From Archivesica marissinica (Eukaryota; Mollusca; Bivalvia; Venerida; Vesicomyidae): a stretch of DNA of 64,000 nt. The number at the start of each line of letters is the position of its first letter. The first letter of the stretch is position 1. Location: assembly GCA_014843695.1 (NCBI GenBank), contig CM026390.1, positions 13,618,904 to 13,682,903 of the forward strand, in the 5' to 3' direction. The position numbers were made by a program, and so were the translations under genes. The notes beneath the pieces are model-generated. The model was given only the letters and a program-made list of their open reading frames with translations, had not been told where the DNA came from and searched no databases. Shown here in pieces: positions 12,301-21,300 of the stretch.

Positions 12301-15300
12301 ACCGGAATCCATCTTTGAAATAGGAAACATTTGAATGTACCATATGCATTCCATAGTCTCCAACCTAATAGATTATGTTATATTTCGGGTTTTACGCCTG
12401 CATCAGCACCATTTTGGGCAATATCGCCGGCAGGCAGTTTACCTAACAACACCTTTCCTGGGCAGGCTCCAGCGGTTAACAAGTACTTGGGTGCACCAAC
12501 CTCCGTAAGAAACTGCCAACTTTTTCATATGAATGAGACACGGCCTGAGCGGGGCTCGAACCCGTGACCATCAGTGATGATAGGTTACAGTGATATACAA
12601 GTCAGCGACCTTAACCACTCGACCACGGAGGCGGACCCAACCTAAGAGAAGTAGTGAATGTACACTTCAAATGAATATAATATGTACACTTCAAATGAAT
12701 ATAATATGATGGAAATCATGTCTTGTACCGATAACCAAATTGTCACGAGATTGATGCCTGTTGCATGATGGTCTATAAAGGCCCATGCATTGATTACGTA
12801 GTGACTAATGATTATAGGTCTGATTTGGATCCCTGTTGAATATGCATGATTTCATTACATTACTTGCAATCGAGTTCAATTAGCGGTTGTCACTTGTGTT
12901 GCTGACACGCAGGGGGCTCAAGCCTAAGAAACATCCGGTTTATAAGGGATTAGCCGACTGGTTTAAATTTGCAATATTAACCCTTTCAACACCACAGACC
13001 TCTAAATTGGCTAACAAAAAAGTGTAGATCCAGATGAGCCGGCTCGTGACGAGCCGTCTCATCAGGATCTGCACTTTTTTCAAGTAATATAACTATTTTT
13101 AGAATTTTTTTTACCCATTTTGATAAATGAACTGATCCAAATGTAATTTTGTTATTAATTTATTGGTCTAAAAATATCATGGACCAGTCCATGTCAGTTA
13201 CTTGGTGTTGAATGGGTTAACACAGAACTTAACTTGGAGACAGCTAATCTTGGGGAATTGGATTACATAATAAGTGAGTTTATTTTCTCTCCAAATCACT
13301 TTTACCCCCTGCAAAGACTTTATTGTTTAGCCAAATGCGGAAATGGCGACGCCAGCGGGATACTCTGCATAGAATGGGACAATAATGGACAGGATATAAA
13401 TGATGCCAGCGGAATACTCTGCATAGAATGGTACAATAATGGACAGGACATAAATGACGCCAGCAGAATACTCTGCATAGAATGAGACAACAATGAACAG
13501 GACATACATGATGCCAGCGGAATACTCTGCATAGAATGAGACAACAATGAACAGGACATAAATGATGCCAGCGGAATACTCTGCATATAATGAAACAGCA
13601 ATGAACAGGACATAAATGTATGACCTACCTCTCTAAATAATGCACCGTAGAAGGTGACAGTATAAGGACAGGATCCGCTCCTCATGGATATATCCAGGTC
13701 CATCAACAGTATCTTCTGTTCCATCGTATTCACTGTGGCTGTAATACGCTGCAATACATAAAGTTGTCCAATCAGTGCAATACATAAAGTTGTCCAATCA
13801 GTGCAATACATAAAGTTGAAGGTTGTCCAATCAGTGCAATACATAAAGTTGAAGGTTGTCCAATCAGTGCAATACATAAAGTTGAAGGTTGTCCAATCAG
13901 TGCAATACATAAAGTTGAAGGTTGTCCAATCAGTGCAATACATAAAGTTGAAAGTTGTCCAATCAGTGCAATACATAAAGTTGTCCAATCAGTGCAATAC
14001 ATAAAGTTGAAGGTTGTCCAATCAGTGCAATACATAAAGTTGAAGGTTGTCCAATCAGTGCAATACATAAAGTTGTCCAATCAGTGCAATACATAAAGTT
14101 GAAGGTTGTCCAATCAGTGTAATACATAAAGTTGTCCAATCAGTGCAATACATAAAGTTGAAGGCGATCCAATCAGTGCAATACATAAAGTTGAATGTTG
14201 TCCAATCAGTGTAATACATAAAGTTGAAGGTTGTCCAATCAGTGCAATACATACAGTTGAAGGTTGTCCAATCAGTGCAATACATAAAGTTGAATGTTGT
14301 CCAATCAGTGCAATACATAAAGTTGAAGGCTGTCCAATCAGTGTAATACATAAAGTTGAAGGTTGTCCAATCAGTGTAATACATAAAGTTGAAGGTTGTC
14401 CAATCAGTGCAATACATAAAGTTGTAGGTTGTCCAATCAGTGCAATACATAAAGTTGAAGGCTGTCCAATCAGTGCAATACATAAAGTTGAAGGTTGTCC
14501 AATCAGTGTAATACATAAAGTTGAAGGTTGTCCAATCAGTGCAATACATAAAGTTGAAGGCTGTCCAATCAGTGTAATACATAAAGTTGAAGGCTGTCCA
14601 ATCAGTGCAATACATAAAGTTGAAGGTTGTCCAATCAGTGCAATACATAAAGTTGAAGGTTGTCCAATCAGTGCAATACATAAAGTTGAAGGTTGTCCAA
14701 TCAGTGCAATACATAAAGTTGAAGGTTGTCCAATCAGTGCAATACATAAAGTTGAAAGTTGTCAATCAGTGCAATACATAAAGTTGAAGGTTGTCCAATC
14801 AGTGCAATACATAAAGTTGTCCAATCAGTGCAATACATAAAGTTGAAGGTTGTCCAATCAGTGTAATACATAAAGTGAAGGTTGTCCAATCAGTGCAATA
14901 CATAAAGTTGAAGGCTGTCCAATCAGTGCAATACATAAAGTTGAAGGTTGTCCAATCAGTGCAATACATAAAGTTGAAGGTTGTCCAATCAGTGCAATAC
15001 ATAAAGTTGAAGGTTGTCCAATCAGTGCAATACATAAAGTTGAAGGTTGTCCAATCAGTGCAATACATAAAGTTGTCCAATCAGTGCAATACATAAAGTT
15101 GAAGGTTGTCCAATCAGTGCAATACATAAAGTTGTCCAATCAGTGCAATACATAAAGTTGAAGGTTGTCCAATCAGTGTAATACATAAAGTTGTCCAATC
15201 AGTGCAATACATAAAGTTGAAGGCGGTCCAATCAGTGCAATACATAAAGTTGAATGTTGTCCAATCAGTGCAATACATAAAGTTGAAGGTTGTCCAATCA

Positions 15301-18300
15301 GTGTAATACATAAAGTTGAATGTTGTCCAATCAGTGCAATACATAAAGTTGAATGTTGTCCAATCAGTGTAATACATAAAGTTGAAGGTTGTCCAATCAG
15401 TGCAATACATACAGTTGAAGGTTGTCCAATCAGTGCAATACATAAAGTTGAATGTTGTCCAATCAGTGTAATACATAAAGTTGAAGGTTGTCCAATCAGT
15501 GTAATACATAAAGTTGAAGGTTGTCCAATCAGTGCAATACATAAAGTTGTAGGTTGTCCAATCAGTGCAATACATAAAGTTGAAGGTTGTCCAATCAGTG
15601 TAATACATAAAGTTGAAGGTTGTCCAATCAGTGTAATACATAAAGTTGAAGGTTGTCCAATCAGTGTAATACATACAGTTGAAGGTTGTCCAATCAGTGC
15701 AATACATAAAGTTGAAGGTTGTCCAATCAGTGCAATACATAAAGTTGAGGGTTGTCCAATCAGTGTAATACATAAAGTTGAAGGTTGTCCAATCAGTGTA
15801 ATACATAAAGTTGAAGGTTGTCCAATCAGTGTAATACATAAAGTTGTCCAATCAGTGCAATACATAAAGTTGAAGGCTGTCCAATCAGTGCAATACATAA
15901 AGTTGAGGGTTGTCCAATCAGTGCAATACATAAAGTTGAAGGTTGTCCAATCAGTGCAATACATAAAGTTGAAGGTTGTCCAATCAGTGCAATACATAAA
16001 GTTGAAGGTTGTCCAATCAGTGTAATACATAAAGTTGAAGGTTGTCCATTCAGTGCAATACATAAAGTTGTCCAATCAGTGCAATACATAAAGTTGAAGG
16101 TTGTCCAATCAGTGCAATACATAAAGTTGAGGGTTGTCCAATCAGTGCAATACATAAAGTTGAGGGTTGTCCAATCAGTGTAATACATAAAGTTGAAGGT
16201 TGTCCAATCAGTGTAATACATAAAGTTGAAGGTTGTCCAATCAGTGTAATACATAAAGTTGAAGGTTGTCCAATCAGTGTAATACATAAAGTTGAAGGTT
16301 GTCCAATCAGTGCAATACATAAAGTTGTCCAATCAGTGCAATACATAAAGTTGAGGGTTGTCCAATCAGTGCAATACATAAAGTTGAGGGTTGTCCAATC
16401 AGTGCAATACATAAAGTTGAGATAAAGTTGAGGGTTGTCCAATCAGTGCAATACATAAAGTTGAGGGTTGTCCAATCAGTGCAATACATAAAGTTGAGGG
16501 TTGTCCAATCAGTGCAATACATAAAGTTGGCGGTTGTCCAATCAGTGCAATGGCTAGCATGTATGTTTCTCATCAACGCATTCTTCGTCTGTTTTTGGGG
16601 TTTAACCTCGCACCTTAGGTGATATGGTGACTCTCCAGCTATTATTGATGGAAGAAGACCCAGGGTGCCCTGCCAAGCAGTATGTCAGGCATGGACGGGC
16701 ACCCAGATAGAACCACCACCCTTCCGAAAGCCAGCTGGATAGCTTCCTCACATGAAATCATTCGAAAACTCCCAGTGGGATTCGAACCAGTAGTGGTGAG
16801 GGGCAAGTGATGATCTTACTAACTTCTCACCAATACAACCCAGGTTCAATGCCTGGCCTGACACTATATGTGAGGCAGAGATTGCCATGCTGGGTAGTAC
16901 TTCCAGTTCCATCTGACACAAAGTCTTTAACAATGACATGTGCATGCCAACAGAACTTAATTACATAATAATCATGCCAGTTTTCAAACTTTAAATGAAA
17001 TTTAATTTTAATATAGCTATACATAATTTTTTTATAATACTGTACATTTGCTCTAGAATATGTTATGTTATTTTTCGGGTTTTACGCCTGCATCAGAACC
17101 ATTTTTGGGCTATATCGCCGGAGGGCAGTTTACCTAACAACACCTTTCCTGGGCAGGCTCCAGTGGTTAACCAGTACTTGGGTGCACCAACCTCCGTAAG
17201 AACCTGCCAACTTTTTCATATAAATGAAACACGGTCTGAGCGGGGCTCGAACCCGTGACCATCTGGTTACAGTGGTATACAAGTCAGCGACCGTAACCAC
17301 TTGACCACGGAGGCGGACCGCTCTAGAATAAGATCAATTAAATCCTAATGGAAATTCATTGATTTTGATCAATTGTTCACAAGTACCTGTACATTATCAG
17401 ATGCACTAATTGTTAGGAGTGTCTTTCCCTTTAATGATTGGATAAACAATGTTCGACTGGTCCATAATTGGAAGTCGTAATAGCACATAATAGTACAGTG
17501 TCATATATCACTGTGATAGCGTGTTCGCTTCAGATGTGAGAAGCCTGGAGTTCGCTCCCAGCTGTAGCAGTTACCATTATGTCCTTAGGCAAGGCACTTA
17601 TATTCCACATTGCCTCTTCTCTCTCCCTCATGGCGATGGATTCCATCAGGAATGAGGTTTCGAGAGTGATTACACTCTACATTGCAAAAACTTGTTTCGC
17701 AATCAAGCGAAAATCATTTTGTATAAACTAAGTGCCAGTGGTAACATTGAACATTTGACCCAGTGTATCTTAATGGACAAAATTTTGTATGAAAAGTAGT
17801 TTTATGTAAATTGGTGAAATTCCAGGCATTTGTTGCTGAATTTGGGCAATTTCGCTCTTTTCATTGGACAAGAGTAATGGAGTAGATATATATATAAATA
17901 TACAGTTTAAATTCGTTAACTAGAACACAACCGTTTCCTGGAACACGTCGTCTGGTCCTGGCAATACTCTCTCTATATCATGCATATTGTTCTACCTACA
18001 CGAATGACTGGAACTCTCGCACAAGATCCCGATTATATTGCAAATACGATATTCACAACTCATGACATGCCCGATATTATAAAGGTATATTATCATCAGT
18101 CACAGTCTGCGGGTGGACATATTTTATGGCAGTCGTTTTGGCGAGATATCGGCAAGATGTTAGCGCGTTTCTAATACCGGGAGGGGGATTAATAGCACTG
18201 CGTTGGGTCCCTATTACGCTATATCTACACATTGCGAGTAATAAATGCAAAAAGAAGTGTACGCTGTTAGAACTACATATCAACCTGGATAGCTTACTCA

Positions 18301-21218
18301 CATGAAAGAATCGACATCCCCCCCGAGGGACTCAAATCTAAAGCAATGAGGGGGTCGTGAAGTGTGGAAGGTTGTGGAAGTCGTGATAGCGCAGTGGATG
18401 CGCATTCGCTTCAGGTGTAAAAGGTCCGGAGTTCGAGCCCCACTGGAGCCGTTACGATTGTGCCCTTAGGCAAGGCATTTAAATCCCACATTGCCTCTTC
18501 TCTCTCCCTCATGGCGATGGATTCCATCAGAAATGAGGTCTCGAGAATGATTTATATAAGTTGAAATAACTTGTTTCGTAATCGAGCTAAAATACATTTG
18601 TATAAACTAAAGCGATGAAGGGCAAGTTATTTGAAATCAACGCCATTAAACACCCTACCACGGATCCGCTCTCGGTATATACGATTTCTACATTGGGCGA
18701 AAGATTTGTAGCATCAGGTTGTACCGGGTATTACATTTAGTTATTTACTTTACCTTGACTGCCATGATTGTGTTCGTGTGCCGGTGCCGCACCTTTTCCA
18801 CGACCCCGTAGGCCCCGCGCCCAAGCACACACATGGACTCCAGGTCATTGGCTTCTATTTCAAACTCCTTTTCATCTATACGGATCGTAGCTTTCGAGTC
18901 GAGATCTCTTGGTGGTCTAAAAAGTAGTGAAACACTTAAAGACGAGCAACATAATCAAGCAATTAATCTTTTGTAGACATAGCAGTGAACTGTTCTCATT
19001 TACATCAAAACTACAATACGAGATCTGCAACTAAGAATTGTGAACAAATTGAGATATTCTGACAAATTAATCGCCTGGTTCAAGTTGACTGGAACATGGT
19101 GAAGTACAATACTAAATTACAGTTCCACTGTCTAGACAAGATTATGTTTACATATAATTATATATGTCAATTATAAATTAATTGCTCGATTCTAGTGCAA
19201 ATTATTTTCAAACTGGGAATGGTTGATAATGTAGTGTGTTATTTTAGCTTTTAGCCCTTTCTCTCATATAAGCACCTCTTGACACCGATATACATTGACA
19301 ATGTAGTAGTCCAACCAATGTTCATAATAAAGGCCAGAATCTCATGTAGTCCCAGTAATATCTATGGAGGTGGGATAGATATGGCAACTACTTATCCACT
19401 GCACGATAGCTAAACAGCTGACGCTTGTATGTAGATATAACAGTATATTAACCTAAATCTCTATGTAGTCCCAGTAATATCTATGGAGGTTGGATAGATA
19501 TGGTGACTACTTATCCACTGCATGATAGCTAAACGGCTGCTGTTTGTATGGATATAATAGTATATTAACCTAAATCTCTATGACGGAAAGGGTTATAAAC
19601 ACATAAACTCAATACGACGCTCGTCGCTTCTCACATATTGCCACCGTTCCATGCCGTTATCTGTTCAATTTATGGAATGAATGGCGGCCTAATATTTTCC
19701 ATCAAGGTATGAACTACATTTGGCGTGCTTAAAAAATGGTGTGGAGGCCGAAAACACGCCCGATTTAGTTCATACCCCGATGGAAATTAGTAACCCACAA
19801 TTCATTATTATATTTTTTTTACATTAATTATTCTTTTCAATGACACAAAGATAAAAATATTTTTATTTAAGCCAGATGTGCGACTTACTATGTGCTGGAT
19901 CTGGTAAGTAGATCATCCTTGGAACAGCGTAAACATAACATTACTATCAAAGAAATGGTGCCAAACACTGTCAATCCGATCAGTTTTTCAGGCATGGATG
20001 GGCACCTGGGTAGAACTACTGACCTTCTACAAACCAGCTGGAATTCAACACCCCAGTGAGATTCGAACCTACAGCGGTGAGGTGCAAGTGATTTGAAGTC
20101 CACGACCGTAATCCTTCAGCCATGGAGGCCCCTTTTTTTGAAGTCTGTATTTCGGGCAAAAAACAAAATCCTGGGTAGCCTCCGAGCAGTACTTCAGGCA
20201 TAGCCGAGGTACAACAACCAACCTTACGCAAGTCAGCTGAATAGCTTTCCCACATGAAATGACTCGATAAATCCAGTGAGATACGAATCCAAAGAGGTGA
20301 CGGGCAAGTGATTTAAAGTCAATAACTGCAACAACTCGGTCACAGAAACATAACATGAAAGATTATGGAGATAACATTATATAAAACACTTGAAAATTAC
20401 CCATTGTAGTCTGGCAGTCTCAAGAATACCGGTATTGTGCCTTATTGAATTTGTAAGGACACACTATTTCAACAGGAAATTAAACCTATTTTATTTTGCA
20501 TATTTTATAATACAGTGAATATCTCAAGGATAACAATTTTCGCGGTCCATGATTTTTGCCGTTCCTTGTATATGGTTAATAATAATATATATGTAAAAAT
20601 AACAGTCTGTCAGTAAAAATAACAGTCTGTCTCGGTAAACAGGAAACCCTCTTATCCTTGTAAACCGAAAAGTAATCATGAACGAGAAAAATAAATACAT
20701 TTAACCCATTCAACACCAAGTAACTGACATGGACTGGTCCATGATATTTTTAGACCAATAAATTAATAACAAAATTACATTTGGATCAGTTCATTTATCA
20801 AAATGGGTAATTTTTTCCCTAAAAATAGTTATATTACTTGAAAAAAGTGCAGATCCTGATGAGACGGCTCGTCACGAGCCGGCTCATCTGGATCTACACT
20901 TTTTTGTAAGCTAATTTAGAGGTATGTGGTGTTGAAAGGGTTAAACCAATAGTTTTCAGACATGTTTTTCCAAATATGTTGTTCTTTTACATTTAAAATG
21001 AATCAGTTCGTAACTAACTCTTAACATGTCCCGGCCTCCATACATGTACCATTGTGGATTTCCCGAGAAATTCCCCGCATGATAATAATAAAAACTCCTA
21101 CAAACAGAACTGTTCTTCCTGTTCTGGCAGCTGTTTGATTTAGACTTTCACTGTACTTACGTGGCAGGTTGCTGCTCAGGGATCTTCTGTATGGTTAACC
21201 CAGGGGGCCGTTTACGAC
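3205..21218 (-). CDS. MAP2K6: MAP kinase kinase, MKK3/MKK6 (licorne) class; 8 visible exons, N-terminal codons missing
   Basis: Dual-specificity kinase that, in this family, phosphorylates the Thr and Tyr of p38 MAP kinases in the cytoplasm. Coding joins on the minus strand: 21218-21161, 18916-18754, 13748-13629, 11436-11320, 10648-10469, 8836-8759, 6398-6259, 3358-3205. All junctions are GT/AG and in phase, giving 335 visible residues, close to the 334 of vertebrate MKK6. Visible motifs (numbered from the first visible residue): basic D-site docking peptide RKRPPGLTI (1-9), glycine loop GRGAYG (51-56), catalytic lysine of AVK (73), HRDVKPSN (168-175), DFG (188-190), activation-loop Ser198 and Thr202 in SVAKT, APE (212-214). 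The start codon is not found; the first visible exon begins with the last two bases of a codon, so a short upstream exon is expected. The symbol is by class: MKK3 and MKK6 cannot be separated in an invertebrate. Confidence 0.95.
3404..3815 (+). repeat. Duplicated segment, copy 2 (occupied by TTAA-1)
   Basis: Same sequence as 2443-2612 but split by the TTAA-1 element at 3554-3786. Confidence 0.88.
3550..3790 (+). mobile_element. TTAA-1 MITE, reference copy with readable target-site duplication
   Basis: 233-bp element (3554-3786) with ends CCCTTTCAACACC and GGTGTTGAATGGG, flanked by TTAA on both sides. A central near-palindrome (gatccagatgagccggctcg / cgagccgtctcatc) can form a ~20-bp hairpin. 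The unoccupied counterpart at 2571-2600 has a single TTAA in the same sequence. TTAA duplication with CCC/GGG ends is the piggyBac pattern; no transposase is present. Confidence 0.88.
4376..4517 (-). mobile_element. SINE-5 fragment
   Basis: Body segment with catggacgggtacccgagta and the ctggacagtttac pattern; this explains the local ORF. Confidence 0.6.
4953..5530. repeat. 17-bp minisatellite, ~34 units
   Basis: acatatacatcataatt with a/c variants; in the MKK intron between exons g and h. Confidence 0.92.
6167..6202 (+). mobile_element. SINE-1 3' tail fragment
   Basis: Only gcagcgacgataaataaacg and the acac tail remain. Confidence 0.6.
6259..6398 (-). CDS. MAP2K6: MKK exon g: kinase C-lobe
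   Basis: 140 bp, 46 codons plus two bases (TG of a split Cys codon). It reads [10 protein letters not shown], then [25 protein letters not shown], close to MKK6 (PFQQLKQVVEEPSPQLPADKFS). Acceptor ttttgcag, donor gtaggt. Confidence 0.93.
6416..6648 (+). mobile_element. TTAA-2 element copy
   Basis: Starts TTAACCCTCAACTTGCTAATC and contains the family core (ctattcggatag ... gcaaacaacatagatcctgatcag). It lies 18 bp upstream of the MKK exon-g acceptor on the gene strand. Confidence 0.6.
6734..6981 (+). mobile_element. TTAA-1 MITE copy with expanded right end
   Basis: Full internal sequence from TTAACCCTTTCAAC to gaatgggttaa. Its right ~47 bp continue directly into the tandem array 6982-7680. Confidence 0.85.
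6982..7680 (+). repeat. 47-bp satellite from the TTAA-1 right end, ~15 units
   Basis: Unit aaatatcatgcaccagtcca+tgtcagttacttggtgttga+atgggtt. It is the terminus of the adjoining MITE repeated head to tail, within the MKK intron between exons f and g. Confidence 0.92.
7706..7842 (-). mobile_element. SINE-5 fragment
   Basis: Body only, interrupted at its right by the TA-1 MITE at 7846. Confidence 0.6.
7846..8024. mobile_element. TA-1 MITE copy
   Basis: TA on both sides; the right end has decayed to agttttactg. Confidence 0.75.
8070..8200 (-). mobile_element. SINE-4 fragment
   Basis: Degraded reverse copy (tgtgggaggaatctg ... ggtgagaagcgcg ... gcgcaat). Confidence 0.55.
8524..8732 (-). mobile_element. 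SINE-3 copy in an MKK intron
   Basis: Reads on the gene strand with a diverged class-II-tRNA-like head; its head is ~20 bases from the exon-f donor. Confidence 0.75.
8759..8836 (-). CDS. MAP2K6: MKK exon f: APE-to-subdomain IX
   Basis: 78 bp, 26 codons, phase 0: PERIDPQ to [11 protein letters not shown]. The SDVWSFG segment is kinase subdomain IX. Donor gtatgt. The head of a SINE-3 copy lies only about 20 bases inside the downstream intron. Confidence 0.93.
9146..9370 (+). repeat. Dispersed repeat R1
   Basis: gggatcattctagagggcga ... gggaccctgacttcgccctc ... ttcaaatgttgtatttaatg ... ttttaaccctat. Non-coding; five copies in the window. Confidence 0.7.
9450..9660 (-). mobile_element. SINE-5 copy, head removed by a MITE
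   Basis: Body and part of the head (agcggtgaggggtagaagcc) run into TTAA-1 at 9658. Confidence 0.7.
9658..9911 (-). mobile_element. TTAA-1 MITE copy
   Basis: Minus-orientation copy with the hairpin intact and TTAA at its right end. The left end is fused to a SINE-5 tail. Confidence 0.83.
9968..10532 (-). repeat. 113-bp tandem array of MKK exon-e tail plus splice donor (5 units)
   Basis: Units start at 9968, 10081, 10194, 10307 and 10420, each 113 bp and nearly identical. Read on the minus strand, each holds the codons for [10 protein letters not shown]...CKPYMA, the donor gtaagt and ~49 bp of intron. The unit nearest the gene start contains the functional exon end; the other four lie in the intron. 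Unit junctions create a second gtaagt (ca|gtaagtgg). Reading past the true donor gives 16 codons and a stop. Confidence 0.95.
10469..10648 (-). CDS. MAP2K6: MKK exon e: catalytic loop, DFG and activation loop
   Basis: 180 bp, 60 codons, phase 0. It carries [17 protein letters not shown], the phosphorylated loop DSVAKT and ends CKPYMA, so the APE motif is split between this exon and the next (A | PE). The acceptor is tttgcag and the donor gtaagt at 10468-10463. The last 64 bp of the exon together with the donor and 49 bp of intron form the 113-bp unit repeated at 9968-10532. Only the exon-proximal donor keeps the frame into PERIDP. Confidence 0.95.
10732..10783 (+). mobile_element. SINE-4 tRNA-like head fragment
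   Basis: gtccgattagctcagtggtt+agcgcgctcgcttctcaccaatgcaa with a clear A box; the body is lost. Confidence 0.65.
10821..11077 (-). mobile_element. SINE-3 copy (Ser/Leu-type tRNA head)
   Basis: Minus strand: gtccgcctccgtggtcgagt, ggttaaggtcgc..., ggttcgagcccc, then a body ending taaaacccgaaatat. Lies between MKK exons d and e. Confidence 0.85.
11320..11436 (-). CDS. MAP2K6: MKK exon d: hinge region
   Basis: 117 bp, 39 codons, phase 0. It starts [11 protein letters not shown], which contains the hinge segment of the MKK family, continues LDKFYQTV and ends LGKISYA. Acceptor tattacag, donor gtaagt. Confidence 0.95.
11501..11746 (-). mobile_element. SINE-4 copy
   Basis: Minus strand: tccaattagcgcagtggtta ... 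ggttcgatcctcgg, body with tgggttttctcaaggtactc, tail to taaataaagttta. Confidence 0.82.
11923..12235. repeat. 39-bp minisatellite, 8 units
   Basis: gatttaatcgaaagcttaaa+gctccactatagtgttgtg, very uniform; between MKK exons c and d. Confidence 0.93.
12376..12637 (-). mobile_element. SINE-3 copy
   Basis: Nearly identical to the 10.8 kb copy, same orientation, between MKK exons c and d. Confidence 0.86.
12977..13220 (+). mobile_element. TTAA-1 MITE copy
   Basis: Full length with TTAA at 12977-12980 and 13217-13220. Confidence 0.87.
13348..13620. repeat. 54-bp tandem array, 5 units, next to the MKK exon-c donor
   Basis: Units at about 13348, 13402, 13456, 13510 and 13564 (gatgccagcggaatactctg...). 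The last unit ends a few bases from the donor at 13628-13623. Confidence 0.93.
13629..13748 (-). CDS. MAP2K6: MKK exon c: helix C region
   Basis: 120 bp, exactly 40 codons, phase 0 on both sides. It reads RITATVN, then [14 protein letters not shown] and ends YGALFRE, matching the MKK3/6 family ([24 protein letters not shown]). The Glu of EQK and the following helix belong to helix C. Acceptor tattgcag and donor gtaggt. The acceptor is the end of the 33-bp tandem array at 13751-16551 and the donor lies a few bases from the 54-bp array at 13348-13620, so this exon is enclosed by minisatellites. Confidence 0.95.
13751..16551 (-). repeat. 33-bp minisatellite, ~85 units, ending at the MKK exon-c acceptor
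   Basis: Unit caatcagtgcaatacataaa+gttgaaggttgtc (plus strand), with a 26-bp variant lacking gaaggtt. The final unit runs straight into the acceptor of the exon at 13748. On the gene strand the consensus unit contains no AG dinucleotide; only the ggctgtcc variants supply one. The 33-bp period gives long meaningless ORFs. Confidence 0.95.
16596..16815 (-). mobile_element. SINE-5 copy
   Basis: Standard body ending agtggtgaggggcaagtga. A SINE-4-like fragment (cttctcaccaatacaaccca) follows to ~16870. Confidence 0.7.
17065..17319 (-). mobile_element. SINE-3 copy
   Basis: Same orientation as the gene, between MKK exons b and c; ~14 bp are lost in the variable-arm region (gaccatctggttac). Confidence 0.85.
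17505..17730 (+). mobile_element. SINE-2 copy (tRNA-like head)
   Basis: The head gtgatagcgtgttcgcttca and the B-box-like gttcgctccc are followed by the common body ending ttgtataaact. Confidence 0.8.
18284..18352 (-). mobile_element. SINE-5, left part, split by SINE-2
   Basis: Continues after the SINE-2 insertion at 18607-18665 (gaagggcaagttatttgaaa). Confidence 0.7.
18353..18606 (+). mobile_element. SINE-2 inserted into a SINE-5
   Basis: A full SINE-2 (gtcgtgatagcgcagtggat ... ttgtataaac), with some extra 5' bases, lies between duplicated target sequence ctaaagcaatgaggg (18338-18352) and ctaaagcgatgaaggg (18607-18622), both from SINE-5. Confidence 0.8.
18754..18916 (-). CDS. MAP2K6: MKK exon b: kinase N-lobe with glycine loop and catalytic lysine
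   Basis: 163 bp, one base plus 54 codons. It starts with PPRDLDSK, nearly identical in vertebrate MKK3/6, then the glycine loop [12 protein letters not shown], and ends at IMAVK whose lysine is the ATP-anchoring residue. The acceptor is tttttag and the donor is gtaaag, a slightly weaker donor than the others. Third codon positions are GC-rich compared with the surrounding intron DNA. Confidence 0.95.
19251..19594 (+). repeat. Dispersed repeat R2
   Basis: Ends ttagccctttctctcata and tatgacggaaagggtt suggest a TTAA-type MITE with mirrored termini. The internal segment (atctatggaggt...ggatagatatgg, attaacctaaatctctatg) is present twice. Confidence 0.6.
19968..20132 (-). mobile_element. SINE-5 copy
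   Basis: Head at the right end (gcctccatggctgaaggatt on the minus strand) with the body to caggcatggatgggcacc. Confidence 0.72.
20133..20345 (-). mobile_element. SINE-5 copy, older
   Basis: A second, more diverged copy in tandem with the previous one; head contains gttgcagttattgacttt. Confidence 0.62.
20701..20944 (-). mobile_element. TTAA-1 MITE copy
   Basis: Full length, minus orientation, TTAA on both sides. Confidence 0.87.
21161..21218 (-). CDS. MAP2K6: MKK exon a: N-terminal p38-docking (D-site) peptide
   Basis: 58 bp between an acceptor ending tttgcag and the donor gtaagt. It begins with GT, the last two bases of a split codon, and ends with AC, completed by the first base of the next exon (Thr). 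It encodes [10 protein letters not shown] followed by a Gln/Pro-rich linker. The basic pair plus the L-x-I hydrophobics fit the MAPK docking motif at the same place in vertebrate MKK6 (KKRNPGLKI). Confidence 0.9.
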
Positions 21219-21300
21219 CTGCAAATAGATAGAAGCCAACATCATTAACTATAAAATGTACTGCCCCTAACTTTAACATTTACGTTTTCTTACAGAATCA

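Larger units (their letters stand above)
17731..20700. other. MKK intron DNA around exon b
   Basis: Besides exon b, SINE-2, SINE-5 and R2 copies, the stretches 17731-18283, 18917-19250, 19595-19967 and 20346-20700 show no gene or strong repeat. Confidence 0.4.

Noticed and set aside
13320..16576. Many ORFs of 90-300 codons with FMYCTDWTT or LCIALIGQP repeats
   Set aside because: The 33-bp period is a multiple of three, so an intron minisatellite reads open in several frames; 26-bp units break the frames repeatedly.
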